Program-made: the position numbers and the translations under genes
The notes under the pieces: generated by a model
Seen by the model: only the letters and a program-made list of their open reading frames with translations
Told to the model about the DNA's origin: nothing
Databases searched by the model: none
Assembly (NCBI RefSeq): GCF_019693215.1
Contig: NZ_CP081183.1
Coordinates: forward strand, 1,305,226-1,369,225
Direction: 5' to 3'
Source: Salinarchaeum sp. IM2453
GTDB lineage: Archaea; Halobacteriota; Halobacteria; Halobacteriales; Salinarchaeaceae
DNA length: 64,000 bases
In this document: one piece after another, positions 26,833-35,464 of the stretch
How the letters are laid out: every line of letters starts with the position of its first letter
How positions within the stretch are numbered: the first letter of the stretch is position 1

Positions 26833-27720
26833 ATGGATCGTCGTCAGATCACAGCACGGCTTGAAAAGTTGGTACGAAACAACCGATTTACAATTGCAAT
26901 TTCGTTCCCGCTTATTGGTGTCTTTTTGCTGGTTAGTGGTCGTGAGGGATTGATACCCGAATGGCTTGCATTTAATCCATACTTGCTGGTTTTTGCTGTT
27001 ACGGTCATGGCACTCCCATTGATCGCGGGAATTGCCCCAATTATTGATCGAAAGGCTGCTTTTGGGCTGTTTCTACTGGTACTGTTTACATGGGCAATTG
27101 AATTGACTGGCGTTACATACCACATTCCATATGGAGAGTTCTCCTATCAGCGAGACCTTGGTCCAATGTTACCCGGAGATCTCGCACCTTTCTTCTCAGG
27201 TGAAATCCCATGGGCACTTCCTATATTTTACTTCCCGATTCTGTTGAATGGCTATTTACTGGCAGTTTTAATGCTTGGTGACCGTTCGGACTCACTATAT
27301 ATCCGCTATCCTGTTGTCGTGGCACTTGTCATAATGCTTGATCTTATCCTTGACCCAGGTGCTGTCTCACTTAATTTCTGGGAGTGGAATCATCCAACTG
27401 AATTACTGGGCTGGGATGATCCTGGAATCTACTATGGTGTTCCAGTCATGAACTATCTAGGCTGGGTTGTTTCTGGATCAATTGCCGTTGGATTGATTCA
27501 CTTTTCATTTGATCACGAAAAAATCAAAACAAGACTATCTGAATGTGAGTTCTTCTTAGATGATCTTATTAACTTCGCAATTTTCTGGGGTCTTGTTAAT
27601 CTCTACTTCGGTAACTGGGCGGCATTTGCCCTTACTCTTGTTATTCTAACCGTATTGTACCGAGCTGACTGGTTTGATTTCGCAGGTATTGGGACTTCCA
27701 ATCAATCCGTAAGCCGATAG
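26833..27720 (+). CDS. cruF: C50 carotenoid 2'',3''-hydratase
   Basis: This enzyme hydrates the terminal C5 groups, giving bacterioruberin with four hydroxyls. It is a 295-residue protein with about seven hydrophobic helices ('FTIAISFPLIGVFLLVSG', 'FGLFLLVLFTWAIELTG', 'FALTLVILTVLYRADW'). 'GEFSYQRDLGPMLPGDLAPF...GEIPWALPIFYFPILLNGYLL' and 'LDLILDPGAVSLNFWEW' are conserved CruF/DUF422 patterns with Glu and Asp inside the membrane. I chose ATG 26833 over the adjacent TTG. A 166-base gap after lyeJ may hold a second promoter. Confidence 0.87.
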   Translation: MDRRQITARLEKLVRNNRFTIAISFPLIGVFLLVSGREGLIPEWLAFNPYLLVFAVTVMALPLIAGIAPIIDRKAAFGLFLLVLFTWAIELTGVTYHIPYGEFSYQRDLGPMLPGDLAPFFSGEIPWALPIFYFPILLNGYLLAVLMLGDRSDSLYIRYPVVVALVIMLDLILDPGAVSLNFWEWNHPTELLGWDDPGIYYGVPVMNYLGWVVSGSIAVGLIHFSFDHEKIKTRLSECEFFLDDLINFAIFWGLVNLYFGNWAAFALTLVILTVLYRADWFDFAGIGTSNQSVSR

Positions 27721-27899
27721 TATTGTCTTATTATATATCTATCAAGAAGAACAATAAATACTGTTTGTGTCAATCGCCTCGGGGTCAAACCCCATAGTAT
27801 CCGCCTTGATTCTGCTGGGAAGGAAATAGCTGCAGCCAAGCTAGATCATTGCTGACACTTTTTCCCATCGCGAGCTTTTAGCCAAGAATTCAGAATATA

Positions 27900-28285
27900 G
27901 ATTCTGCTTTACAGTGGTACCACGGGAACGTCCATCTAAGGTGTGGATGAAGCCGACAACTGAGAGTCAATCAACATGAGAGTGTCACCCTGAAGTTGTT
28001 ATCCTTATCGGAGAGGTAGCTATAACTGTCCTGAGGCGGTTCCGTCGCCTGAGCAAACGGATGATATCGGGATGCGGCCCACGCTATGTCTGAAGAATCT
28101 CCGTCAGATGGCTGCTGTGGATTCCGGCAAACACAGTACTGCTGAATTCTTCTGTCTAGATTAGAGATGGCAGCTTGGCCCCGATAGAAGTCTGGTCATG
28201 TCGACCGGACTGTAACCCTGAATCTCCCACAAGCGGTGAGGTACCGTGAGAATCCAACGGCTGAAGCCGTTGGAGAACGTTAATC
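27900..28285 (+). mobile_element. Element-like relic, shares its right end with 47.3-47.9 kb
   Basis: This patch lies in a 590-base gap without a gene. Its right end ('GGACTGTAACCCTGAATCTC', then 'GCGGTGAGGTACCGTGAGAA') ends in a perfect hairpin CCAACGGCTGAAGCCGTTGG followed by AGAACGTTAA. A homologous end with a different but equally paired hairpin lies at ~47,796-47,881. The left part (TACCACG...GGTGTGGAT...GCCG) also recurs there. A conserved fold with changed bases and no transposase gene suggests a non-autonomous element of the hairpin-ended IS200/IS605 type. A second small hairpin (GGGGTCAAACCCC) lies outside at 27,781-27,793. Confidence 0.5.
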
Positions 28286-28311
28286 ATAACCTAGCTAATA
28301 TCTGTAGAGTA

Positions 28312-29277
28312 TCAATCGTTATATGTTAAAACTCTATCAGTGACGTCTTGAGGGTCGGATGGGCTTTCTGGTAAAACAAGTGGGCTTACCTTCCTAAACA
28401 CACGATCTGGATCTTTTGACAGTTGCCATCGCACGCGCGTCCGAGCGAAAAGTGATAGCTTTCTCGGCATCGAGAGGCTTGGCTCGTTATTCAATACATC
28501 ATAGTCATACTCTCGAATCTGGGTGTGATAATCAGAGTACATGACCGATGCAAGTAAAACAGCAAACTGACAGTCTTTGGGTAGTAGTCGAATCCCGGCG
28601 ACACCTTCATGATATAGTTGCTCTGTTCTCAGTAGCTCGTCACGAATTGCCTCACCAAACCCGGGACTATATTCCAGATCCTCGATTTGGTCTTCAGTTA
28701 CTCCATGCCGGTCTAATGTCTCCAGTGGCAGATAGATCCGATTTCGCTGAATAATGTCTTCTCGCACGTCACGGAGAAAATTTGACATTTGGTATGCTTC
28801 CCCAAGTGCTTTCGCGTGAGGTAGTGCTTTATCCCGGTTTTCCGGCTCCATGATTGCAGTCATCATCACTCCAACAGCTGAGGCTGATCCCCTCATATAG
28901 TCTCGAAGTTCCCCAAATGTCTCGTACCGACTTTTATCAATATCTGTCTTCATCGCGTCGATAAAAACATTGATCTCTTCATCGGGGATATCATACTCTT
29001 CTTTTACCTCAAGAAACGCCTTCAGCTCTGGGCGTGTTGGCTCTTTTTCCCCGAGTGCCTGTTCTCGCAACACTTCCAGACGACGACGCTGCTCATCACC
29101 TGGTATTGTCTCTGCTTTTTCACTATCGACTACCTCGTCTGCAATTCTGAAAAATGCGTACAAGACATAGGTTGGTCGTCGTACTCGCTCTGGTAGCAAC
29201 TGTGTCGCAAAATAGAACGTGCGGCCCGTTTCCCGGTGAATCTGCTTACATTGCCGGACGTATTCATCACTTGGCAT
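28312..29277 (-). CDS. crtB: Phytoene synthase
   Basis: This enzyme joins two geranylgeranyl diphosphates head to head to make phytoene, the entry step for bacterioruberin and beta-carotene. The 321 residues carry both Asp-rich active-site motifs, 'DEVVD' (47-51) and 'NFLRDVREDI' (166-175), as well as 'SASAVGVMM' and 'AYQMSNFLRD' of squalene/phytoene synthases. Length is typical. It points left, convergent with cruF across the relic, and is 104 bases downstream of blh in the same direction. ATG 29277 is the natural start ('MPSDEYVRQCKQIH'). Confidence 0.94.
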   Translation of the reverse strand: MPSDEYVRQCKQIHRETGRTFYFATQLLPERVRRPTYVLYAFFRIADEVVDSEKAETIPGDEQRRRLEVLREQALGEKEPTRPELKAFLEVKEEYDIPDEEINVFIDAMKTDIDKSRYETFGELRDYMRGSASAVGVMMTAIMEPENRDKALPHAKALGEAYQMSNFLRDVREDIIQRNRIYLPLETLDRHGVTEDQIEDLEYSPGFGEAIRDELLRTEQLYHEGVAGIRLLPKDCQFAVLLASVMYSDYHTQIREYDYDVLNNEPSLSMPRKLSLFARTRVRWQLSKDPDRVFRKVSPLVLPESPSDPQDVTDRVLTYND

Positions 29278-29381
29278 AGTCCTATTGTGTTTTTATTAGA
29301 CCCTGACGGAACGTCAGTCCCTTCTTGTGGCTAAATAGGATAGCAATAAAACCATTCGGGTTTTCGACCCGTTATTGATCC

Positions 29382-30434
29382 TCAGATTCTAGTGAATATT
29401 TGCTGTCTGTAGTCCATCCAGCTGACAACAACAACATGTGGAAGAGTTAACACAGCAATTAACACTAAGTACAGTGCGATATACTCTGCAACCGTGCTTG
29501 GAGTTCCAGGCGAAATCACGTATAGTATGCCCAGTAGCAAGATTGATACAAATGTTAGTGGTGCAGCATCACGGATAAATCGCCATACTGTTTCTCTCCA
29601 GTTTCCCGTGTCAAGTGCAACACTTGCCCGCTGATCAACTGCAATTAATCGGGCAATATGCCGAAGTGCATGCCAGAAGCAAAAGTATATCCCAATCGCT
29701 AATATTGGAGGAACTGAAAGAAAAAATACAACCAGTAGTCCTGTCTCGCCAGCATCAAGTGCCCACCCTTTCAGGCTGCCCTGTTGTATAGCAGTGAATC
29801 CACCAGCAGCCAGCGTAATCATAATCAATATTCCGACGAATATAGCAACCCCTACCTGAAGTTCAGTCGTAAATACGCTTTCTATCGTTGCAGCCGCTGA
29901 GACACTGTAAAGCCCAACCAGTTCCTCAGCAACTAGCTGGTACTGATCAGGAAATGCTATTAGTGGCACAAGCATCGGTAAAGCCCCTCGAACAAGTGTT
30001 GTTAACCCTCGCATTACTGGTCCAGAAAGATGTTCAACGTGTGCTATCCGGAGCAATGGGTACAATTCACCTTGTCCCCAATGTAACCATGTTATTCCAA
30101 TGAACACTGCAAATGCGACAACCGGCATAACAAACCACAACAGCAGGTATAACCCTCCAAAAAGCGCATACAGTCCAACAACAATAAATATCCATCGTAG
30201 GTTCAGCGTTGAGTTATAAATCCGTGGCAAGGCTAAATGGTCAACCGCTCCATGCGGTAATCCAAGAAGAACAATGCTTGCAGCAAGCGGTATCCACTGA
30301 TACTCAAGAGGTATTTCTGCTCCAAGAATAAACGCTATTGAAATTAGCCCAAACCCAACCCATGCTGGCCTAAAGATCACTGTCGATAGGTATTGTTCAA
30401 CTGTCGAAGTTCGATAGTCTGCAGATTGCGTCAT
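29382..30434 (-). CDS. blh: Beta-carotene 15,15'-dioxygenase (Brp/Blh family)
   Basis: This membrane enzyme splits beta-carotene into two retinals, the chromophore of haloarchaeal rhodopsins. The 350 residues form about eight to ten helices and keep the iron-binding histidines of the family: 'GLPHGAVDH' (58-66), 'HWG' (118-120), 'FCFWHALRH' (251-259) and 'LPHVVVV' near the end. It is upstream of crtB on the same strand, and the pair could be co-transcribed. No rhodopsin or lycopene cyclase gene lies in this window, so the organism must carry them elsewhere if the pathway works. Confidence 0.9.
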   Translation of the reverse strand: MTQSADYRTSTVEQYLSTVIFRPAWVGFGLISIAFILGAEIPLEYQWIPLAASIVLLGLPHGAVDHLALPRIYNSTLNLRWIFIVVGLYALFGGLYLLLWFVMPVVAFAVFIGITWLHWGQGELYPLLRIAHVEHLSGPVMRGLTTLVRGALPMLVPLIAFPDQYQLVAEELVGLYSVSAAATIESVFTTELQVGVAIFVGILIMITLAAGGFTAIQQGSLKGWALDAGETGLLVVFFLSVPPILAIGIYFCFWHALRHIARLIAVDQRASVALDTGNWRETVWRFIRDAAPLTFVSILLLGILYVISPGTPSTVAEYIALYLVLIAVLTLPHVVVVSWMDYRQQIFTRI

Positions 30435-30530
30435 CGGTATACCGTGTTATTTGGGACTTTTATATTACTCCTATTAGTGGTTCCGCTCTTCGGTCAGTAT
30501 ATTTTGTTACTACACATAGAGATTTAATTT

Positions 30531-31616
30531 TCAAGATGCGGAGGCCGGATCTTTTGGAACTCGAGATTCAATAACGGCAATAACCAATGTGCTTGCAACT
30601 CCAAGGATAAATCCGCCTGTCAGTGCCGCAGCGAGGTGTGAAAGTGATACTGCTCCAATAAAGAATCCACTAACAGCATACAAAACGATTGCAATTGCGA
30701 TGACATACACTGGTGCATTTAGATACCGCCATTTGAGGCTCTGATGCAGATATGCGTCCGTTATTTGTCCGAGACTAGTTGTAATTCCTGCCGCTGCGAA
30801 CCAGACTACTGCCCCATGTACTAATGCGGCGATCGTTTCAGCAATCCCCAGCGATCCTTCTGCCGCCTGCATTGCCTCTAACTCTTCGATTCCGCTTACC
30901 CCCCCGATAATCAGCAGTGCAATTGCAACTAAATACGTGATCAGCGTGACGCGGCCGGTGTACAGTGCTGACCGTACTTGATCCACAGATTGATCGACTG
31001 TGTCTTCTAATCCCAATCCTCGTCCAATTAGGTACAGCCCAAGTAGTCCAGAAGTTACTCCAAATACCACTCCTGGGAGATCAAAGTAACTAGCTAATGT
31101 CGCAAGTGGATAAACAAGTAATAGAATTCCAAGGGGAATTAGAATCGTTCCTCGTGTTTCCGGATCGTTTAGAACCTGCTTAATTGTATAATACATCGAT
31201 TCAAGATTTTGCACCTGTCGAACGACAACTCGCCGAACCCCATCAACTTGAACCCGAGATCGGATTACTGGTAACACGCTTTCATCCTGCGCTCCATCTG
31301 TAACAACCAATGCTCGAACCTCTTCTGCCGTATCGAGGCTGGCAAGAATCTTATCAACCTCTTCGCCAACCTGCCGATTTGCTGCCACATCTGATGAGTC
31401 TTCACCGGCGACTGCCGCAACAACCACCGATTCATCCTCTATTGAGTCAGCAACATTAAGTCCTTTAAATAGCACATTCACATCCGAATCTTCTGGATCT
31501 GCTGTAGCAAGCGCTACGGCTGCTGATTCGACAGCTTCTCTCCCAATGACTGGTGTTTCAATCCCGGTTTTTCGCCCGAGATCATCGTCCAGATCGACGC
31601 ACAGGACCAGCAGCAT
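30531..31616 (-). CDS. DUF373-family membrane protein
   Basis: The first ~190 residues are soluble and begin 'MLLVLCVDLDDDLGRKTGI', a strand followed by Asp residues that recalls a nucleotide or metal site. The remainder holds about five to six helices ('GILLLVYPLATLASYFDL', 'LITYLVAIALLIIGGV', 'VYVIAIAIVLYAVSGFFIG'). This arrangement and the starting motif are those of DUF373, widespread in archaea but uncharacterised. It has 361 residues with ATG at 31616. It is followed by blh/crtB on the same strand with ~100-base gaps, so co-transcription cannot be excluded. Confidence 0.85.
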   Translation of the reverse strand: MLLVLCVDLDDDLGRKTGIETPVIGREAVESAAVALATADPEDSDVNVLFKGLNVADSIEDESVVVAAVAGEDSSDVAANRQVGEEVDKILASLDTAEEVRALVVTDGAQDESVLPVIRSRVQVDGVRRVVVRQVQNLESMYYTIKQVLNDPETRGTILIPLGILLLVYPLATLASYFDLPGVVFGVTSGLLGLYLIGRGLGLEDTVDQSVDQVRSALYTGRVTLITYLVAIALLIIGGVSGIEELEAMQAAEGSLGIAETIAALVHGAVVWFAAAGITTSLGQITDAYLHQSLKWRYLNAPVYVIAIAIVLYAVSGFFIGAVSLSHLAAALTGGFILGVASTLVIAVIESRVPKDPASAS

Positions 31617-31658
31617 TATATATACTTATGATTTCCTCATTTACAATCTTTCTGAACT

Positions 31659-32429
31659 TTATCCTTCAATTTCATTCTCAATTTCCTCTTGATTCACAGG
31701 ATGCTCAACTTTTTCAAACATACTCTCTATTTCACTTTCTAAGTTTGCAACGTTCAATTCTTCGTAAATCTCTCTGTGTTCTTCCTCATCAACCGACGGA
31801 TACGCCCCAGCACCCAAGACATGATCTCCTTCGTTGTTCACCGTCTCACTTAGTAGGAGAACTACATCAGGGTCTTCAACACCAAAGACATCTTCTGGAT
31901 CTTCATCAATGACATCGTCCCAATCCGGATCAAGACGAAATCTTCCGACAGTAACCGTTTGGCCCAAGACTTCTTTTTTATCTTCATCCACCTTTTCATA
32001 GTCGTATCCGTACTTGCTTGCATCTTCGTATCGTTCTTCTAGCTCGTTGAGAATTTCCTCCGGAGATGAGTCTGCGATAGGCAATGCATCATCCACTCCA
32101 ATATCCGCTTCTGGTAATGAAAGTGACAGAAACTGAACTAAGTCGCCCTCGAATGATTCTTCTCCAATCTCTACTTCTACTTTTTTTGCGTGTTCTGTCA
32201 TCCATGCATTGATCCTGATATCTCGATCAAGGACATCCTCCTCGATTTCGTATTTCTCAAGATTGACAATCCTGAACTCATTTGGAAGCGAGTTCTTCGG
32301 CACATAGGCAGGATGGGCATCAAATTCTGCTTCGCCATCCATAATGAAGTCACTTAGCTCTGAACATCCGGCGAGTCCACCAGTAATTCCTACACCAGCT
32401 GCGCCAAGGACCGTTCGTCTCTGCACCAT
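31659..32429 (-). CDS. Twin-arginine secreted lipoprotein (possibly DUF6517-like)
   Basis: This 256-residue protein has a Tat-type signal 'VQRRTVLGAAGVG' and lipobox 'GGLAGC' (Cys at about residue 22), so it should be a lipid-anchored extracellular protein. The mature part is very acidic. Segments such as 'ILGQTVTVGRFRL'-like and 'GDHVLGAGAYPS' suggest a beta-rich domain, with a helical, Glu-rich C-terminus ('LESEIESMFEKVEHP'). I think it resembles the haloarchaeal DUF6517 group, but that is from memory and unsure. It lies 42 bases upstream of the DUF373 gene on the same strand. Confidence 0.72.
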   Translation of the reverse strand: MVQRRTVLGAAGVGITGGLAGCSELSDFIMDGEAEFDAHPAYVPKNSLPNEFRIVNLEKYEIEEDVLDRDIRINAWMTEHAKKVEVEIGEESFEGDLVQFLSLSLPEADIGVDDALPIADSSPEEILNELEERYEDASKYGYDYEKVDEDKKEVLGQTVTVGRFRLDPDWDDVIDEDPEDVFGVEDPDVVLLLSETVNNEGDHVLGAGAYPSVDEEEHREIYEELNVANLESEIESMFEKVEHPVNQEEIENEIEG

Positions 32430-32916
32430 ACAAATTCTAATCTCTCTGTATGCCTAAAATTAACCATATAGTCGTAATTTAGCAAGTTACGAGCAAAGTA
32501 ACAGTATACTGAAAAGGACAAGTTGGCTGCGCTGAGAATATATTTGTATAATACTTTTATCCAACAGTCTTTGTAGTTTGTCTACAGAGAAAGCAGGCCG
32601 AGTGCTTGGAGTCGTCTGAAAAAATCGAAGATTTCTCTTCCGACTTGCCGCCGAAGATGAATGTTGACATGATATTACATAGATCTATGTATTTGATCCA
32701 TAATACAAAGACAACAGCCAAGAGAAAATGTCCAAAGTTTGGAATGAAGACCCTATTTCGTTCGCTGGTCGTTAGTTTGGAACCGCGACTCTTCTCAACA
32801 CCGTCCATTAGGCGTGGGGTGGGAGTTATCGTGTCGTGGTGGGGCGTCAGTCTCTCATGGATCCTTCGTTCGGGTGTGAATTCCAGTTAACTCCTCATGG
32901 AGAGTGAAATACCCCA
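32430..32916. other. Gene-free region left of relic copy 2
   Basis: Short open frames exist on both strands (e.g. 32,557-32,808 minus and 32,606-32,890 plus), but they overlap one another, lack haloarchaeal acidity and have no visible motif. An imperfect palindrome (AAATCGAAGATTT, 32,622-32,634) resembles the perfect one at 47,488-47,506, so this may be element-derived. Some of it may be the outer end of the relic at 32,917-33,106. Confidence 0.4.
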
Positions 32917-33106
32917 CTACTCACTCGCGGCTCCCGCCGCTCGTTCCTCGCGGGTGGGGCTTCCTGTGTCAAAGACGGTACTTGCAGGAATCACATCTTT
33001 AGAGACCTAGAGAGTGTCCTCGCAGCGGTGCCAGTCTCAGCAGGCGTTGATTCGGCTATGTCCTACTCGCTCCTTGAGGACGGGTACGTAGCCTGTAGAA
33101 GTTAAG
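32917..33106 (-). mobile_element. Relic of an IS200/IS605-type (TnpB) element, copy 2
   Basis: Read leftward, the hairpin module (CCCGTCCTCAAGGAGCGAGTAGGACA) at ~33,100-33,058 runs directly into a TnpB C-terminal tail. 'AESTPAETGTAARTL' is followed by an in-frame stop, then 'VFDTGSPTREERAAGAASE' and a second stop at 32,917. The catalytic body is absent, so the copy looks internally deleted, like a short non-autonomous element. The hairpin start shows about 35 of 40 bases identical to copy 1 by eye. Confidence 0.7.
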
Positions 33107-33267
33107 TCCACCTGCGGACGCGGTGCAGCCCTAAGACGGTGAAGCCTTGTGGTTGACTCCTGAGTACTTCACAAAGACGAATTGCTCCGAAACTTAATCC
33201 TAGAGTAGTCCGCGGAGAAGACTAAAACCTGTAATTTTTGCTGTGTGAGTTTTTATTGCTTTTGTAG

Positions 33268-34266
33268 ATGATTTCTGAGGGCTGCCGGCAGTGTGCAAAA
33301 GGTGGAAAACTGGTTCTGTTTGTTTCAGGGACCTGTGAGCGACGGGACTGTTTTTACTGTCCGCTTAGTGAAACCCGGAAAGATACTGATACTGTATATG
33401 CAAACGAGCGGCCTGTTTCACACGATGCTGATGTCATCGAAGAGGCAGAAAAAATGGATGCTCTTGGTAGCTCGATTACTGGTGGTGAACCACTTGAGGT
33501 CCTCGACCGTACCTGTCATTATATTGACCTACTAAAAACAGAGTTTGGTGGGGACCATCATATCCATCTATATACTGCGGTTCCAGGCGATAAAGACACT
33601 TTCAAGCGACTTTCTAGTGCAGGTCTCGATGAGATTCGCTTTCATCCACCGTATGCCATGTGGGGGAATCTACATGGAACAGAGTGGGAGCAGCGGCTAT
33701 ATGATGCTCGTGATGCTGGCCTTGATCCCGCATTTGAAATCCCTGGTATCAGACCCGAACAAGAGTTTATTGAGTTTATTGAGGAGGGGGCGGCCGATTT
33801 CTGTAATATCAATGAGTTCGAGATGACTGAAGGAAATCATGAGCGAATGCGCTCAGCTGGATTTGAACGTGATCTTGATCACATTAGTGCTGTCAACAGT
33901 CCAACAGAAAAAATCCTTGAAGAGATGGGATCACACGAGAAGGTTTACTTTTGCACAGCTCAGTTCAAAGACGCCGCACAACATCGTGAGCGCCTCAAGC
34001 GCACAGCTGAAAATGTCCGCCGTCCGTTCGATGAAATTACCGATGATGGAACTCTAGTGTATGGAGTGACCTCCGTTGATCCGGACCAATTTGATGATCT
34101 TGGCGTTCCTGATGAATACTATTCTATTAAATCTGACCACATTGAGCTGGCATGGTGGTTGCTTGAAGAAATGATAGAGAATGGCGATATTGCATCTGGA
34201 GAAGTAATCGAACAATACCCGACCATAGATCAAACAATTGTTGAGCGAACTCCTCTTGCTCAATAG
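33268..34266 (+). CDS. Radical-SAM protein with CX4CX2C cluster motif
   Basis: This is a 332-residue protein. An N-terminal 'CRQC' pair (Cys6, Cys9) is followed by 'GTCERRDCFYCPLS' (Cys23, Cys28, Cys31), spacing CX4CX2C instead of the usual CX3CX2C. 'SSITGGEPLEVL' (~67-78) is the SAM-contacting GGE motif, and 'HIHLYTA' and 'EIRFHPPY' are later barrel strands. It resembles archaeal proteins grouped as relatives of pyruvate formate-lyase activase (COG2108 as I recall), whose reaction is unknown. It is a single gene between relic copy 2 and the trp operon. Start ATG 33268. Radical-SAM membership is likely; the substrate is unknown. Confidence 0.83.
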   Translation: MISEGCRQCAKGGKLVLFVSGTCERRDCFYCPLSETRKDTDTVYANERPVSHDADVIEEAEKMDALGSSITGGEPLEVLDRTCHYIDLLKTEFGGDHHIHLYTAVPGDKDTFKRLSSAGLDEIRFHPPYAMWGNLHGTEWEQRLYDARDAGLDPAFEIPGIRPEQEFIEFIEEGAADFCNINEFEMTEGNHERMRSAGFERDLDHISAVNSPTEKILEEMGSHEKVYFCTAQFKDAAQHRERLKRTAENVRRPFDEITDDGTLVYGVTSVDPDQFDDLGVPDEYYSIKSDHIELAWWLLEEMIENGDIASGEVIEQYPTIDQTIVERTPLAQ

Positions 34267-34465
34267 TATTCCTGTAGCCTTGTATCATAAGCCCCGTAGT
34301 GCTGCGTATGTGTTCCTGTGAGTTCCCTTTGTCAGAAGCAGAATCTTAGTGCCTCTTCTGCAGAAATCTTCTTGTCTGGTTCACTTCACTGTGTTTCTCC
34401 GATATGTTTATTACTATGTGCAGATTTGTACATTATAACACGAGATAGTACACTGGTGTCCTAAC

Positions 34466-35464
34466 ATGCAGGATTATATTAAACACGTAACTGAAGGTAA
34501 CGACTTATCACAGGAACAAGCCAGGCAAGTGGTTGCAAATATTTTTGAAGAGGCCACTGATGCACAGATTGGTGCTCTGCTGTCTGCTCTCCGCGCTAAA
34601 GGTGAAACTGAAGCTGAAATTGCAGGATTTGCAGAGGGTATGCGCGAAGCGGCCCGCACAATCGCTCCTAATCAAAATATCCTCGTTGATACATGCGGAA
34701 CAGGTGGGGACGATTATGATACAATTAACGTATCAACAACAAGTGCGATTGTTGCATCGGCGGCTGGTGTGCCAGTTGCTAAACACGGAAATTACTCTGT
34801 TTCCTCCTCCTCTGGGAGCGCAGACGTACTTGAGGAGGTAGGAGTTACCGTTGATGCTGAACCACCAGCGGTTCAAAAATCAATTGAGTCTAATGGAATC
34901 GGATTCATGCTTGCCCCGGTATTTCATCCGGCAATGAAAGCTGTCATTGGTCCCCGCAAAGAGCTTGGAATGCGTACTATATTTAATATCCTAGGTCCTC
35001 TTACCAATCCTGCTGGGGCTGATGCACAAATTGTTGGGGTATACGATGCAGAACTGGTCCCATTGATCGCCCGAGCACTCGCCCGAATGGATGTTGAACG
35101 GGCATTAGTTGTCCATGGATCTGGCCTTGATGAAATTGCTGTTCATGATCATACAACTGTCGCTGAAGTCTCTGGTGAAGATATTTCAGAGTATACAATT
35201 ACACCGGCTGACTTAGGTCTTGCACAGCACTCCATTGAGGATATTGCTGGCGGGTCTCCAGAAGAAAATGCGGCAGATTTAGAAGGAATTGTTACCGGCG
35301 ATATCCGCGGTGCAAAGCGTGATATTATCTTAGCGAACGCCGGAGCTGCTCTCTATGTTGCTGATGCCGTTGAAAGCCTTGAAGATGGTGTTAAAGAAGC
35401 GGCAACCGCAATCGACTCAGGAGCAGCTGAAATGAAACTCAATGCACTCCGGGAGGCAGTATGA
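34466..35464 (+). CDS. trpD: Anthranilate phosphoribosyltransferase
   Basis: This enzyme attaches phosphoribosyl to anthranilate, the second step of tryptophan synthesis. The 332 residues have the PRPP-binding glycine-rich motif 'DTCGTGGDDYDTINVSTTSA' (~74-93), 'KHGNYSVSSSSGSADVLE' (the usual KHGNRSVSS site, here with Tyr) and 'GPLTNPAGA'. First gene of trpD-F-E-G; its stop overlaps the trpF start by four bases (ATGA), so translation is coupled. A typical TATA is not obvious, but the 200-base upstream region has several AT tracts. Confidence 0.95.
   Translation: MQDYIKHVTEGNDLSQEQARQVVANIFEEATDAQIGALLSALRAKGETEAEIAGFAEGMREAARTIAPNQNILVDTCGTGGDDYDTINVSTTSAIVASAAGVPVAKHGNYSVSSSSGSADVLEEVGVTVDAEPPAVQKSIESNGIGFMLAPVFHPAMKAVIGPRKELGMRTIFNILGPLTNPAGADAQIVGVYDAELVPLIARALARMDVERALVVHGSGLDEIAVHDHTTVAEVSGEDISEYTITPADLGLAQHSIEDIAGGSPEENAADLEGIVTGDIRGAKRDIILANAGAALYVADAVESLEDGVKEAATAIDSGAAEMKLNALREAV

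Noticed and set aside
27721-28285. SRP RNA or RNase P RNA in the gap before crtB
   Set aside because: The conserved cores of these RNAs (SRP helix 8 tetraloop and asymmetric loop; RNase P CR-I and CR-V) were not recognised, and the patch matches 47.3-47.9 kb.
32557-32890. Small open frames on both strands
   Set aside because: They overlap one another, are not acidic, and show no motif or ribosome-binding site.
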